From Achatina immaculata (taxonomy: Eukaryota > Mollusca > Gastropoda > Stylommatophora > Achatinidae), in assembly GCA_009760885.1 (NCBI GenBank), contig CM019692.1:47003930-47067929 (forward strand): a stretch of 64,000 nt of DNA, written 5' to 3'. Shown here one piece after another: positions 11,525-25,200 of this stretch. The notes under the pieces are model-generated. The model searched no databases, was not told where the DNA came from, and saw nothing but the letters and a program-made list of their open reading frames with translations. The translations under genes were made by a program, and so were the position numbers. Position 1 is the first letter of the stretch, and each line of letters begins with the position of its first letter.

Positions 11525-11735
11525 GATAATCTAGAGACGACCGTCTTGGAAGGGTACATAATGGGTAAAAAGAAAGATAGGAAGATCAAGGCGAAGATGG
11601 CTGCAAGACATCGTTGATGATCTGCAAATGGATGCATCAGCAGCAGGCCATCTTGCTCACAACTGAGAGGCCTACAAGAGTGCTGTTAGGGAGACAAGGT
11701 TCCGCAAGGGACATGCAGATAAATGAAATGATAAA
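11525..11735 (+). mobile_element. LINE 3' end (family C)
   Basis: It matches base by base the segment at 36985-37250 and the complement of 22155-22320: gacgaccgtcttggaa, gctgcaagacatcgttgatg, atgcatcagcagcaggccat and gggagacaaggttccgcaag. Family C ends with a decoded pattern like LQDIVDDLRMDASAA...REA...AVREAKFRKG. Here stops interrupt it. Confidence 0.75.
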
Positions 11736-11794
11736 TAGCTGTATTAGTAAAAAAAAAAATGAATAGAAATCAGCGTCACTAAATGAGATGTTCG

Positions 11795-11870
11795 ACTTAC
11801 GTCGGATCCTACCTGCGTCGGATCATACTTACGTCGGATTCTACTTACGACCGAGTCATCGGAAAGGAAC
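11795..11870. repeat. Short tandem acttacgtcggat repeats
   Basis: Four copies of a 19-bp phrase containing cgtcggat, followed by a G run at 11889-11902. Confidence 0.7.
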
Positions 11871-12229
11871 CCCGTCATATTAAGTCCCCGGGGGGGGGGG
11901 GGCATGTAAACAGATGTCTGGGAGGCCCTAGTTCACTAGCCCTGACATCACAGTAGACACTTAGTACCCCGTCCCTCAACGCCTCGCCCCCCCCCACCCC
12001 AAAGTCTTAGCTAAATTAAAAACTGTTTAATATGCTTTTCTGTGACCTAGTCGCCAAGTTTTCATGTTTAAATGCCTCGGTTTACGGGCGGGTCTTGTTC
12101 TCGGACAGAAGTTACGAGGCTTCCGCTAAAACCTCCAGAGACCTTATGGAAGCGACACGGCTTCGGGATTAATTATAATCGAGCATATGGTCGCCCGGAA
12201 AAAGAACAAGAAAGAACAAATATATCTTC

Positions 12230-12309
12230 ATCATGTTTTCTAACGTGAGATGATGTCATGTTTTCTAACTTGAGATGACATCATGTTTTCTAACGTCAGA
12301 TGACGTCAT
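12230..12309. repeat. 25-bp tandem repeat with CRE-like palindromes, just upstream of exon 1
   Basis: Three units of tcatgttttctaacgtgaga type are joined by TGATGTCA (12251), TGACATCA (12276) and TGACGTCA (12301), exactly 25 bp apart. The last is a perfect CRE/ATF palindrome, 30 nt before the acceptor of the first visible exon. A regulatory role is only conjecture. Confidence 0.8.
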
Positions 12310-12337
12310 TAGTTTTTAGTTTTGTTTTGTTTTCCAG

Positions 12338-12529
12338 ACTCCTATGTCCTTGAGTAGCTCAGGATCGCGTCACAGCACGATGAGCACAGTGTCCGTGGAG
12401 CTGATGTCCTACCAGGACGCACTAGAGAATGTCCTCACCTGGCTATTGGAGGCGGAGGAGGTCATGGAGAAGCAGCAGCCAATAGCTGACACCGTCATCA
12501 AGGTCAAGGAGCAGTTCAACCAACACGAG
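12338..12529 (+). CDS. DMD: Dystrophin exon 1 of window (human exon 10 counterpart; R1 helix A)
   Basis: This exon has 192 nt (64 codons) and is phase 0 at both ends. The acceptor is tgttttgttttccag and the donor gtgaga. A Ser-rich linker (SLSSSGSRHS) is followed by the first helix of rod repeat 1 with the core ENVLTWLLEAEE and the ending KVKEQFNQHE. Human exon 10 is 189 nt as I recall. The exon containing the end of the second calponin-homology domain and hinge 1 must lie more than 12 kb upstream. A 25-bp tandem repeat ends 28 nt before the exon. Confidence 0.93.
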
Positions 12530-15246
12530 GTGAGATGATTTATATTGTTTTAGGAAAGGGGCGGGGCAGGGGTGTACCAGTACTCAGCGCTGACTGAAGG
12601 TAGATGGAACTGTAAGGAAAGACAAGAATGAGGAAAGAGAACAGAAAAAAAGTGACAGAAAGTAAGATGAGCACATATAAATGAATAAAACATGCAGTAA
12701 TCCAGTATTTCGGCAAAAAAAAAGATTTTTCAAGGATCGCATACAAAAACAACACAACAGATAAAAAAACGAAGAATAGATGACAGATTAAAGACTTAGC
12801 CTTTTTGGTATCGACAGATTAAAGACTTAGCCTTTTTGGTATCGATAAATTAAAGACTTAGCCTCTTTTTGGCATGCTTGCCAGAGAGACGGGCACAAAA
12901 TGCCGCCAGATAGACATTGTAAGCTCAAAGTGGAAGCAGGCGATTGACTGAGAAATGAGCTAAAGGAAGGATGACAAAGGGTACCATATGGTAAACAACA
13001 TGATGTTTATGCCCTAGATAACCTCAGTTTGCTCCCATAGCATACTAAACAAAAGCCGCGCAGCATGGGGGAGGGGTGGATGAAGGAAGGTTCAGAAAGA
13101 ATAGAGAACACTGAGAGGACAACACTGCTCGCCTAGGATGCCTAGACAAGGAAACCATGAAAGTTCTAGTGGCTGCAGAAGAATCTAAATGAAACAGTGG
13201 TCAGCGACGCACTGCTGACCAAGACCCTTTAAACCTGACTCTATGCTCCTGGGTAACAGACAGTAGTCTGACCAAGTTTAATGGTTATCGAAATGGAAAG
13301 GCAGGCCAGGATCCAAAAAATAAATCGGGTCCAAGTAGAAAATATCGGACCGAAAGGAGCGAATATCACAGCCTGATTGCAAATTAGCACAACGTAATTA
13401 ACTCCCTTTTAGAGGGCTATTGTAGAAGACGTTTTAATAGAATTATACCTTGAGTGATAGTTAATTTGTCGTTTAAACTCTCTATCGCCCCACAAACTCA
13501 GAGACGACAGAAGAACTACATTCAGCTTGAAATAATCTAGATAACTGTTGGTGCACATACTGAAACTAGTTGCCATCATTGATTGGATCATTGTCCTTGT
13601 ATTCTGTCTAGAACAAGTCTGTAGATTCTCCGATGGCTTCGTCATTAATTTCCTCGGCGTTGAGCCACTGATGACCCTACTTAACTGTTCATTTACAGCT
13701 CATCTTGTGCAGTTAACGTAACGTTCACGCCCAGATTCACCAAACTTTACAATCCCAGATCTTTCATCCCGTGAAGAGGTCTAGTGCTGTGATGAAATCA
13801 TCTGTGCGCTTGGCCTGCGTGAACGTTTTGATAGAGTCAGTTCGGACCAGTACCTGTACTGATACTGAATCTACACCCGGAAATCTAAAGCAGCGGTATC
13901 TATAACGAAATAGCATGGACATTACCGCTTAACTGTGGTAATGATTAGAAGAGAATATGCTTTGGTGCCTGCATCTGGAAAAAGACTGTCTTCTGACACT
14001 ACAAATTTTATGCATCTATTCTGAAGAAAGACTGTCCTCTAACCCTACAGATTGTATACATCCTTTCTGAAGAAAGACTAACTTCTGAACTCCACAAGTC
14101 TTCATAAATTCAACAACAACAACCACCAAGGACTGACAGAGGAGAAGAAATAACAGGACTTGAAAAGACTGTTGTCGTTGCCAACAGCAGCATGATTTTT
14201 AAGTTCGCTGAGACATCCACTACCACATCCACAAATAAAGAAGTTAATTTTATAATTATTTTATAAATTGCCATTTTAAAATCCTTTCTTAACATCCTTA
14301 TCTTTATACTTCATTATTGGGAGCAGACCCGCCACGAGAACTCATAGGGCAAGACTGGCAATGCTGGAAATGACATTACGCATAACAGGCCCAAGTAGAA
14401 CCATACATGGTCAAGACCCTCTTCCACCTCATTTGATCCTCCTAGCAGGCTCAGCCTGGCTAACGGAGCAGGGCTCGCCGTGGTTTCCTTGGTTGTGGAG
14501 CCGGCCAAGAATCTCGCTTTATTATTATTTTTTTGTTTAAAGTCAGTCCACTCAAACATATCTCAGTTGTCATATCCTAGTACTACACGGTGGCTGCTTT
14601 CCCCAACATCTTCACAGCACTGACTCTTAAGAACATACTGTTCCAGAGAGAGAGAGAGAGAGAGAGAAGAAAACCAAAAATCATTATTTTCATTGCCATT
14701 CAGCATCATCAAACATCATCATCACCTCCTGTGAACATTTTCTTAAACAGGAATTCATGGTGGAACTGACCAGGCACCAGGATAGCATAGGCGGCGTTCT
14801 GAAAGAGGGGAATGACCTCTTGGCCGAGGGAAAAGTTACGCCCGAAGAGGACAAGGAAATCCGCATGCAGATGAGCCTTTTGAACAATCGTTGGGAGGAT
14901 CTGAGGCTCAAAGCTCTGGATAGGCAGTCCAGGTGAGTTTGTTTATAAGGATTGTTGAGAGAGTCGATTGGGAACCATCGAGGCAGATAAAATAGCAGGC
15001 TTTGGTAGTTTTAGATTGTAGAACGGGTTGTTCGCAAATTGTTGTCGGCAAAGTGTCAAGTTGCTGCTAGGGAGGCAAGTCTAGATCATTTAGAATGTTA
15101 GAGTTTATTATTATTATTATTGTCAAAAGAAATACAATATCAGGCTTGTGAATTTATCACTGATTTAGGGCTTCTGTCACTTGAGCAAAGCTTTGGAACT
15201 ACCGCTGAAGAGGCTTGGGTTCTGCACTATAAAAAACACACACACG

Positions 15247-15278
<32 letters not shown>

Positions 15279-16199
15279 AGAACGAACATACTTTATTTTC
15301 AAAGGGTTAAGAATTGGGCCCGTCTGACATTCTGCCCTTCATCATACAGCTTTCACTGAGTCACAGTCATTCAGCATTTGTTAATGAGCATAATAATCAT
15401 GAAGACACATTAAATGATTATATAAATAAAGAGCGAGAGAGAGAGAGCGAATGAACAAACTTTTTTTCAAAGGGGTCCGTCTGACATTCTACCGTTCATT
15501 ATACAACTTTCGCTCAATAACAGACATTCTGCCTTTCATCATACAACTTTCGCTTAATAACAGACATTCTGCCTTTCATCATACAGCTTTCGCTCAATAA
15601 CAGACATTCTACCTTTCATCATACAACTTTCGCTATGTCACATATTGTTCTTCATCATACAACTTTCGCTCTGTCACAGACATCCCGTTCTTGTAGTAAA
15701 GGTGCAGAAGAATTACAACAATCAAGTCATTCTTTATATTAAACTTGTTTAGACGTTGGCGATACATGTGCGTGCGCGCGCACATACATACACATATATA
15801 ATTGTCATATACATCGTGTAGGCAAATATATACATGTGTCTTTGTGTATGTGAGAGAGAGAGAGAGAGAGAATGAATGAATGAATGAATGATCTTTATTT
15901 TAAAATAGTGAAGAATTAGGCGTGCAGGGCCGTCTTACATTCTGCCCTTTATCACTCCATCTTTCATTCTTCCCACACTTTATACAAATTATAATAATGC
16001 AAGATGAAACTGTATGAAATATAAGTATACAATTACATGAAAAAATATCTAGGAATGCAAGATGAAAATATTACATTCACAAATATAGAGTAATGAACTA
16101 CATGAGGGGTAAGTAATCTAACAAGATAGCGCGGACATACATGTAACACACACATTACCATACGTTACATTATATTACACACACATTTTAATGAACTTC

Positions 16200-16239
<40 letters not shown>

Positions 16240-19200
16240 TAGATGTGTAACGTAGTTTCTTCAGTTCAAATGCAGGATTCACCCTAAAACTCTTTCGGAA
16301 AGATCTCACCCTGCAAAAAAAAAAAAAAAAAACATCAGCTAACACGAAGTAAGGGGGCAACAGAGATAGATTCAGTTAACTAACTGAGATAGAATCAATT
16401 AACTAACTGAGATAGAATCAATTAAGTAACTGAGATAGAATCAATTAAGTAACAGATAGAATTGACCAAGTAACTGAGATAGAATTAAGTAACTGAGATA
16501 GAATCAATTAAGTAACAGATAGAATTGACCAAGTAACTGAGATAGAATTAAGTAACTGAGATAGAATCTATTAAGTAACAGATAGAATTGACCAAGTAAC
16601 TGAGATAGAATTAAGTAACTGAGATAGAATCAGTTAGGTAACTGAGATAGAATCGATTAAGTAACAGATAAAATTGACCAAGTAACTGAGATAGAATTAA
16701 GTAACTGAGACAAGCATCCGATGGAAATTTGAAACACTCTACATTTTCCACCTGCTGGAGCATCTCATCATCATCAGCATGTTCCCCATCCTCAGTGAAT
16801 GCTCACTGGAGTGGATTTCCAGGTCATTTTCTCCCTTGCTTTGATGGTATGCCATTAGGCCACCAGGGCAGCCGCTCACGGTGCAGGCCTCCAAGTAGCA
16901 CAACATCTTGGTTCCAAAACCTTTAGATTTACCGCGAAGGAGCTGAGAACCTTGGTTCCAGCATCAAGGCCTGACTTGCGCAAGAAAATCTTGGCTTACT
17001 CTGATTCTTATCTTTGAAATTCCCTGGCACACAACATAATATTTCTTATTTTGACTCCAAACGTTTTCTGTATATATATCTAAAGTGGATTATATGCGAC
17101 TCCCCCCCCCCCCCCCCCCATTTTAGGGCATCTGCTTTCTTTATTGCTTGAACTGCCTAAATATTGGTATATGTTTACAGTTGTGATTCCCAATTTAGAA
17201 GGAAAAAAAAAAGATCCACGGAGCTCCTGTTGTTTCACAATCCAGGCCATGGACCCGCGTACTTTAGGAAAAGTAAAGTTTCATGGTCGTATCTGTTTGG
17301 TAGCCCATACCCGTATCTGTTTGGTAGGCCATACCCGTATCTGTTTGGTAGGCCATACCCGTATCTATTTGGTAACCCAAAACCATATCTGTTTGGTAGC
17401 TATGTACTTTGAACGCTGATTTTTTTTTCGGAAAATTTGTGTAACCTTTAACTCTCTCTCTCTCTAAATCCTGTCATGCCTTAGAGGCACATAGGGATAT
17501 GGTGTCAGTGTCCATATTTTCCTTGACCTGTCAGCAAACTAGAGGGTGATATAGTCAGTATCACGCCTGGAAACCTTTAACTGCACTACACTAAAAAAAA
17601 ACACACACACACACAGTACAAACTTGGTGAATTTTCAGAATGATAATATTGTAATTAATTTTTTAAAAATAGACAAAAAATAACATTCCTACATGTTGTG
17701 ACAAACGAATAGAATATGAAATGTGTGACAGTTAGCCAACCTAAATATGGCGAGAGAAATCGTGGCTCTTGTTTTTTTTTTAAAATTCCAAACAATGGCT
17801 TCCAGGTCTGGTTCAATATTTCATATTTTTATTCTCAAATCTGGATCAACATCATGCACGTTCCTGTGCTTGTTATTCCCGTTTTTTGTCACGGACCCCC
17901 GCACCAGGTTACATGGACCCCGCACCAGGTTACATGGACCCCCCCCCCCACCAGGTTACATGGACCCCCGCACTAGGTTACATGGATCCCCGCACCAGGT
18001 TACATGGACCTCCGCACTAGGTTACATGGACCCCCTCACCAGGTTACATGGACCCCCGCACCAGGTTCCTTGGACCCCCACACCAAGTTCCATGGACCCC
18101 CGCATCAGGTTCCTTGGCCCCCGCACCAGGTTCCATGTACCCCCACACTAGGTTACATGGACCCCCACACCAGGATACATGGAACCCTCCCCCCCCCCCG
18201 CACCAGGTTCCTTGGACCACCAGGGATCTGCGGACCACCAGTTGTTAACCACTGGTTTCTAGAATAGCCGCAGTAAATGTTTAGTTTTGAGGTGGCTAAA
18301 AGTTGGTGTTTGAACACAGCTACAGTAACTCTGTAATTAAGATATTGTATATGTACCTATAGTTTTACATAGCATTTGCCTAGTTTTACATAGCATGTAC
18401 CTATAGTTTTACATAGCATTTGCCTAGTTTTACATAGCATGTGCCTATAGTTTTACATAGCATTTGCCTAGTTTTACATAGCATGTACCTATAGTTTTAC
18501 ATAGCATTTGCCTAGTTTTACATAGCATGTACCTATAGTTTTACATAGCATTTGCCTAGTTTTACATAGCATGTCCAGCTGAATGTGTTGGTACGAGGTT
18601 GTCTGTAAATGTCCTGTCTTTTATTCATGCTTACCATTTATCTGATGTTACTAACTGAACGTGTGTGACAGAGTGAATGACGAGAAATGAATGGCAGAAT
18701 GTCAGACGACTTGCGTGACCAGTTCTTTCCCCTTGGTTCGTTCGGTACAAGACACTTTGAAAGACAAGTTAGTCTAGTTAGTCTCGCCTGTGCTCGTAAA
18801 AAGATTCCCGTTTCACATTTTGTAGAAATCCTCCATTGTCACGTGACTGTAGGCTGTGAGATATACCCAGACAATTTTTGTTTTCTTAAACCAATAATGT
18901 CTTTACTGTGTGTTTTTATTATGATTTAGTTAACGGTTATGAGAATTTGTTTCCCTCTAGAAGCTGTCCGCCATAATTATAATGTTGTTAGGCACCATCG
19001 GAGTTTTTTGGTTTTTTTTTTCATTGGCAGTTTTTTCAGCCTCACGCTTTCTCTCTCTTTCTCTCTCTCTTTCTTTCTTCTCTCTCTCTCCCCCACTCTC
19101 ATTCTTTCTTCTCTCTCTCCTTCTCTCTTCTTCTGTACTGAGTGAATGTTTAAGAGCGAAACGTAAATGTTATATTTTATTTTATGTCTCTCAGCTTCAG

Positions 19201-22200
19201 TGTTAGTTATGTTTGTTATATGAACAGCATATTTGTAGAATGTCTGGAATAGAGTGAAAGATGTATGATAAAGGGCAGAATGTCAAACGGGCCTGCGTGC
19301 CCAATTCTTAACCCTTTTGAAATAAACGATCAATCAATCAATCAATCTCCGTCTCTCTTTCTTCTCTCTCTCCCTCTCTCTCTCCCTCTCTCTTTCTTCT
19401 CTCTGTCTTTCTTCTCTCTCTCCCTTTCTTTCTTTTACCTCTCTCTTCTTCTTCTCTCTCACCCCTCTCTTTTTCTTTCTTCTCTCTCTCCCTCTCTTTC
19501 TTCTCTTTCTCCCTCTCTCTTTCTTCTCTCTCTCTTCTCTCTCTCTTCTCTCTCTTTCTTTCATCTCTCTCCCTTTCTTTTCCTCTCTCTCACAATCTCC
19601 TTTTTTTCTCTCTCTCCCTCTCTCTTTCTTCTCTCTCTATCCCTCTCTATTTATTCTCTCTCTTTCTTCTCTCTCTCCCTTTCTCTTTCTCTTTTCTTTC
19701 TTCTCGCTCTCCCTTTCTCTTTTCTTTCTTCTCTCTCTCCTTCTGTCTCCCTCTCTCATTCTCTCTCTCTCTCATTCTCTCTTTCTTCTCTCTCCTTCTC
19801 TCTTTCACTCTTTTTTCTTTCTTTTTCACTCTCTTTTCTTTCTTCTCTCTCTCTCCCTCTCTCTTTCTTCTCTCTCTCTCTCTAACACGGACTCTCATCA
19901 TCATGAAATCCTACCACTAACAGTTTACATCTTTCTATTTCTGGTTTCTTTAACAAGGAGAGTACAGATATTAGTTTATCATACAAAGAGCCTGCGGGTC
20001 TGTGCTACGGCGTAAAACTTCGTTATTTTAACAGACAGAGGCCTGCTGGTGTCTGATTTAGGTTGGGTGTTGATTGGCGTGATGTGAATGACTTGTGGGG
20101 TGACTTAATATGATTGACCTGACGAGATTGACAGTGATGGACTTTGAGGAGAGGGAAATGGAGAGGATGACTGGAGGAGTTGGGGGGTCAGGGGAAGCGG
20201 GGAAGCAGAACGAACGAACGAACGAACATACTTTATTTTCAAAGGGTTAAGAGTTGGGCACGCAGGCCCGTCTGACATTATGCTCTTAATCATACAGCTT
20301 TCACTCAGTCACAGTCACTCAGCAGAGAGAGAGAGAGTATGCGAGACGTCAGGCGAGTTACAGCATGAGGTATATAAATATAATATAAACAGTGGCGGAC
20401 TGGCCATCAACTAGATCCTCTAGGCTGAACTTAGTAAGGGGCCCTTTGCCCTCTCTCCAGCCAGTGCCGTTCATCCGCTGATATATGGCCTAATTCCCTT
20501 TTAGTTGTGTATTTACTGCTGCTGTATAACCTTATACAGGCCAGACACAACTGATACGTTACTGTATAACCTTGTACAAGCCAGACACACCTGATACGTT
20601 ACTGTATAACCTTGTAGAGGCCAGACAACTGAATGCTGCTGTATAACCTTGTACAGGCCAGACACAATTGATATGCTACTGTATAACCTTGTACAGGCCA
20701 GACACAACTGATATGCTACTGTATAACCTTGTACAGGCCAGACACAACTGATATGCTACTGACCTTGTACAGGTCAGACAACTGATATGCTACTGTATAA
20801 CCTTGTACAGGCCAGACAACTGATATGCTACTGTATAACCTTGTACAGGCCAGACAGCTGATATGCTACTAACCTTGTACAGGCCAGACAACTGATATGC
20901 TACTGACCTTGTACAGGCCAGACAACTGATATGCTACTGTATAACCTTGTACAGGCCAGACAACTGATATGCTACTGTATAACCTTGTATAGGCCAGATA
21001 ACTGATATGCTACTGTATAACCTTGTACAGGCCAGACAACTGATATGCTACTGTATAACCTTGTACAGGCCAGACAACTGATATGCTACTGTATAACCTT
21101 GTACAGTCCAGACAACTGATATGCTACTGTATAACCTTGTACAGGCCAGATAACTGATATGCTACTGTATAACCTTGTACAGGCCAGATAGCTGATATGC
21201 TACTGTATAACCTTGTACAGGGCAGATAACTGATATGCTACTGTATAACCTTGTACAGGCCAGATAACTGATATGCTACTGTATAACCTTGTACAGGCCA
21301 GACACAACTGATACGTTACTATAGTTCTAACTGACAACCACGTGAAACAATAATCTTATTTCCAGGGGTGTTGTTGCTTGACGTCGGCCCCTCTCCTCCC
21401 TTTAGAAAAAATAAATTCCTCCCCTTCCCCCTCCCAGGGCCGCCATTTCTGTGCTCGCAGGTTTAGGCCTGTTTAATCTGGTTGCTGGGAGAGGCGGGGG
21501 GGGGGGGGGTAATGAAGGCGCTTGTCCGATTTGGCAATAAACAACCCATAGCTGACATGCTAACATCAGGGTTGACGAATCATAACCAGCCAAGACCCTG
21601 CCCCACCTCTCCTGGCCCCTCCCCCCTCCAAAGTAACAGGCCCACCTGGCTTACGGGGCAGGGATCGCCATTGTTCCCATGGTGGTGGAGTCAGTTATAT
21701 GGGCACTAACACCACATCCCTATGTGCCTCCAAGGCATGAGAGGATTACCTTTACTTTTACCTTTTTTTACCTTTTTTTTAAAATCTCTCATGGACTAAA
21801 AAAACTCCGTAACCCGCTCCTAATCCGACACGTTGCTGTGTCTCAACATCTTCCCCGCAACGGATGCAGAGAACACCAGCTTTCAGTTCCAGGTAGACTG
21901 AAGAAAAAATAGAGTCTGAGTTTCTGGTAACAATTTAGGCTGATACATGGATGGGCAGACATATTTTGTCTATTGAGACGTAGACGTGGAGAATGATTTG
22001 AACAAGCTTTAATAATTGGAATATACTTGGGGAGGGGGGATACAGTTAAAGTTGACAGACACAAAAGGAAACATTGAGAAATCTGCATGGTTAGTGGCAT
22101 TGCGAAAGACAGAACAAGCTGGATATCTGGTGCAGTCAGTTCTACATAGGATCGATGGCACAAGATGATGTCAGTCAGTCATTTTGCTGTCCCTTGCGGA

Positions 22201-25200
22201 ACTTTTGCCTCCTTAACAGATCTCACCTGGAGGCATCTCGGTTGTAAACAAGATGTCCTGCTGCTGATGCATCTATTCGCAGATCGTCGACGATGTCTTG
22301 CAGCCATCTTCGCCAAGATCACAGAATAATAAGTTAGTAGAAGTAAAACTAGGCGAGTGTGGGATCGCAGGTAAGCCAGCTATTGGGTATCGGTTATCGT
22401 AAATTGGTGATTCAGAAACAGACCTGGCAGAAGCAAAGAAAGATCAAGTGGAGAAACACAGACACACACGCACACACAAAGAGAGATATTTAGATGTGGG
22501 GGGGGGGAATGAAGGACTTGCTCTGTTATGGATCCATGCCGATAAGAAAGAACCACGCACCAGCCAGACGATATGCTGGTGGCAGCATCGAGGAAGAATG
22601 ATCAGCCCATATAAAGATAGATACAGAAAGGATACCGAAATCCGAGGTCGCTACGTTTAATGTAATCTCTGAGAACTGTGATAGTGAAGGGAAGGGCAAA
22701 AGAAACCTCATTCTTAGACACTGTTCGGTAAGCCAGTACGAAACGGCCATTCCGGTATTCTATACTAGAAATTTCACACGAGAGAAGAATCGATACCAGC
22801 AATTGCTGTGTAAAGTTCTATGAAACAAATAAAGGGGAAACAACTCTAAATATCCGGTATATAGTTCTGTTTCTACCTTCCAATTTCCCGGGGAAATATT
22901 TTGTCCCGCATCGCAAGAATTATGTTGTAGCTGCTGGCCAGCGTCCGGATATTGAGTTTCTGTTTTCGTTGCTTTTATTAACCCACGCCCTGCTGATTTT
23001 CAATAGCAATTAACTATCAGCATCACTGAACTCAGTCCGCCATTTTTCAGTGAACACAGGAACAAAAGTTTCGGCAGTTCGTAAATTGCTTTCTGTACTC
23101 GGCAGACAAGGAGACAACTCGCCACGAAACCGCTGAGTTGCGTGGTCACTGTGTGAGTTCTTTGATCAGCATTAAGTGATCAGAGCTTACTGGAGAGAGG
23201 GGGAGAGAAAGAGAGAGAGCTGATTGGTTTCACATAATCCCCCCCCCCCCCTTTTCCATCAACCTCTCCACACCCAATAGAATCCATCTTTGTTTTTCCT
23301 AGCTTTCAGTGTTATTTGAGCTGCCTGTTTGCTTTGACCACTTGTCAACAACCCGGGAATTGCAGAACGCCTAATTGGTCACTCATTGTCAACAGCCTGG
23401 AAACAGCAAATCGTCCACTTGGTCACTCATTGTCAGCAGCCCGGAAACAGCAAATCGCCCACTTGGTCACTCATTGTCAACGGCCTGGAAACAGCAACGC
23501 GCCCACTTGGTCACTCATTATCAACAGCCTGGAAACAGCAAATCGCCCACTTGGTCACTCATTGTTAACAGCCTGGAAACAGCAAAGCGCCCACTTGGTC
23601 ACTCATTATCAACATCCTGGAAACAGCAAATCGCCCACTTGGTCACTCATTATCAACAGCCCGGAAACAGCAAAGCGCCCACTTGGTCACTCATTGTCAA
23701 CAGCCTGGAAACAGCAAAGCGCTTACTTGGTCACTCACTACTAACAGCCTGGAAACAGCAACGCGGCTACTTGGTCACTCGCTGTTAACAGCCTGGAAAC
23801 AGCAAATCGCCCACTTGGTCACTCATTGTCAACAACCTGGAAACAGCAAAGCGCCCACTTGGTCACTCGTTGTCAACAGCCTGGAAACAGCAAAGCGCCC
23901 ACTTGGTCACTCGTTGTCAACAGCCTGGAAACAGCAAAGCGCCCACTTGGTCACTCATTGTTAACAGCCTGGAAACAGCAAAGCGCCCACTTAGTCACTC
24001 ATTGTCAACAACCTGGAAACAGCAAAGCGCCCACTTGGTCACTCGTTGTCAACAGCCTGGAAACAGCAAAGCGCCCACTTGGTCACTCACTGTTAGCACC
24101 ACGGACCCCCACTTGGTCACTCACTGTTAACAGCCCGGACGCCTACTTGGTCACTCACTGTTAGCAGCCCGGACACCCACTTGGTCACTCACTGTTAGCA
24201 GCCCGGACGCCCACTTGGTCACTCACTGTTAACAGCCCGGACGCCCACTTGGTCACTCACTGTTAGCAGCTCGGAAACACCAACGCGGCCACTTGGTCAC
24301 TCACTGTTAACAGCCCGGAAACAGCAAAAAAACGCCTACTTGACCACTCATTGTTAACAATCTGGGAACTTGCAGAATGCATATTACTCGCACAATGATT
24401 AATTAGTCCCGGGTTGTTGACGATTAATTGGTCAGTAATTATATGACATTTCGAAAGAGATTCTTATTAAGAATTTTTTTTTCATGATTTTTATTCCTGA
24501 ATAGTAATTTGTTAGATATTCATTAGTGTCAGACTGTGAGATCATACATAGTTATTTCTGTATTGAGCGCGTAGGATAAAAGAGAAACAGTTATTTTATT
24601 TTATTTTTGTTATTTCATCATTAATTGTTTTGTTATATGTATAGCATATTTGTACTGTTTGATGTAGATTGTCTGGAATAGAGAGAACGTTATATGATAA
24701 AGGGCAGAGTGCCAGACGGGCCTGCGTGCCCAGTTCTTCATCCTTCGCAAATAAAATTCAGTCAGTTACCATGTCAGAAGGTCCTCTTCTCCCCCCCCCC
24801 CCCTCCGCAAAAAAGTGCCTGCCTGCAGATATTATCTATAGTACAACGCAAACTCCAAAAGTTTCAGTCGCCAATTCCTGGCCTTAGTTATTCCCCCCGA
24901 AACCCAAAAATTCCCCTCTGGTCGAAAGCGCCCCCCACCATCCCGACAATTCTCCTGAAACCCAAAAATTCCCCTCTGGTCGAAAGCGCCCCCCACCATC
25001 CCGACAATTCTCCTGAAACCCAAAAATTCCCCTTTGGTTGAAAGCGCCCCCCCCCCCACCCCCACAATTCCACTGAAACCCAAAAATTCTCCTCTGGTCG
25101 AAAGCGCCCCCACCACCCCGACAATTCTCCTGAAACCCAAAAATTCCCCTCTGGTCGAAAGCGCCTCCCACCACCCCGACAATTCTCCTGAAACCCAAAA

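Noticed and set aside
1..12337. Upstream exons of the dystrophin gene (actin-binding domain)
   Set aside because: No calponin-homology-like sequence or suitably phased exon was found in any + frame; the stretch is intronic.
17716..18267. Proline-rich open frames
   Set aside because: Produced by the 22-bp minisatellite; the repeated residues follow the unit, not a protein.
19265..19904. 206-codon Ser/Leu frame and Arg/Glu frames opposite it
   Set aside because: They come from the CT-rich tract.
20515..24380. CRISPR-like regular repeats
   Set aside because: Units are directly tandem without unique spacers, the genome is animal, and there are no cas genes.
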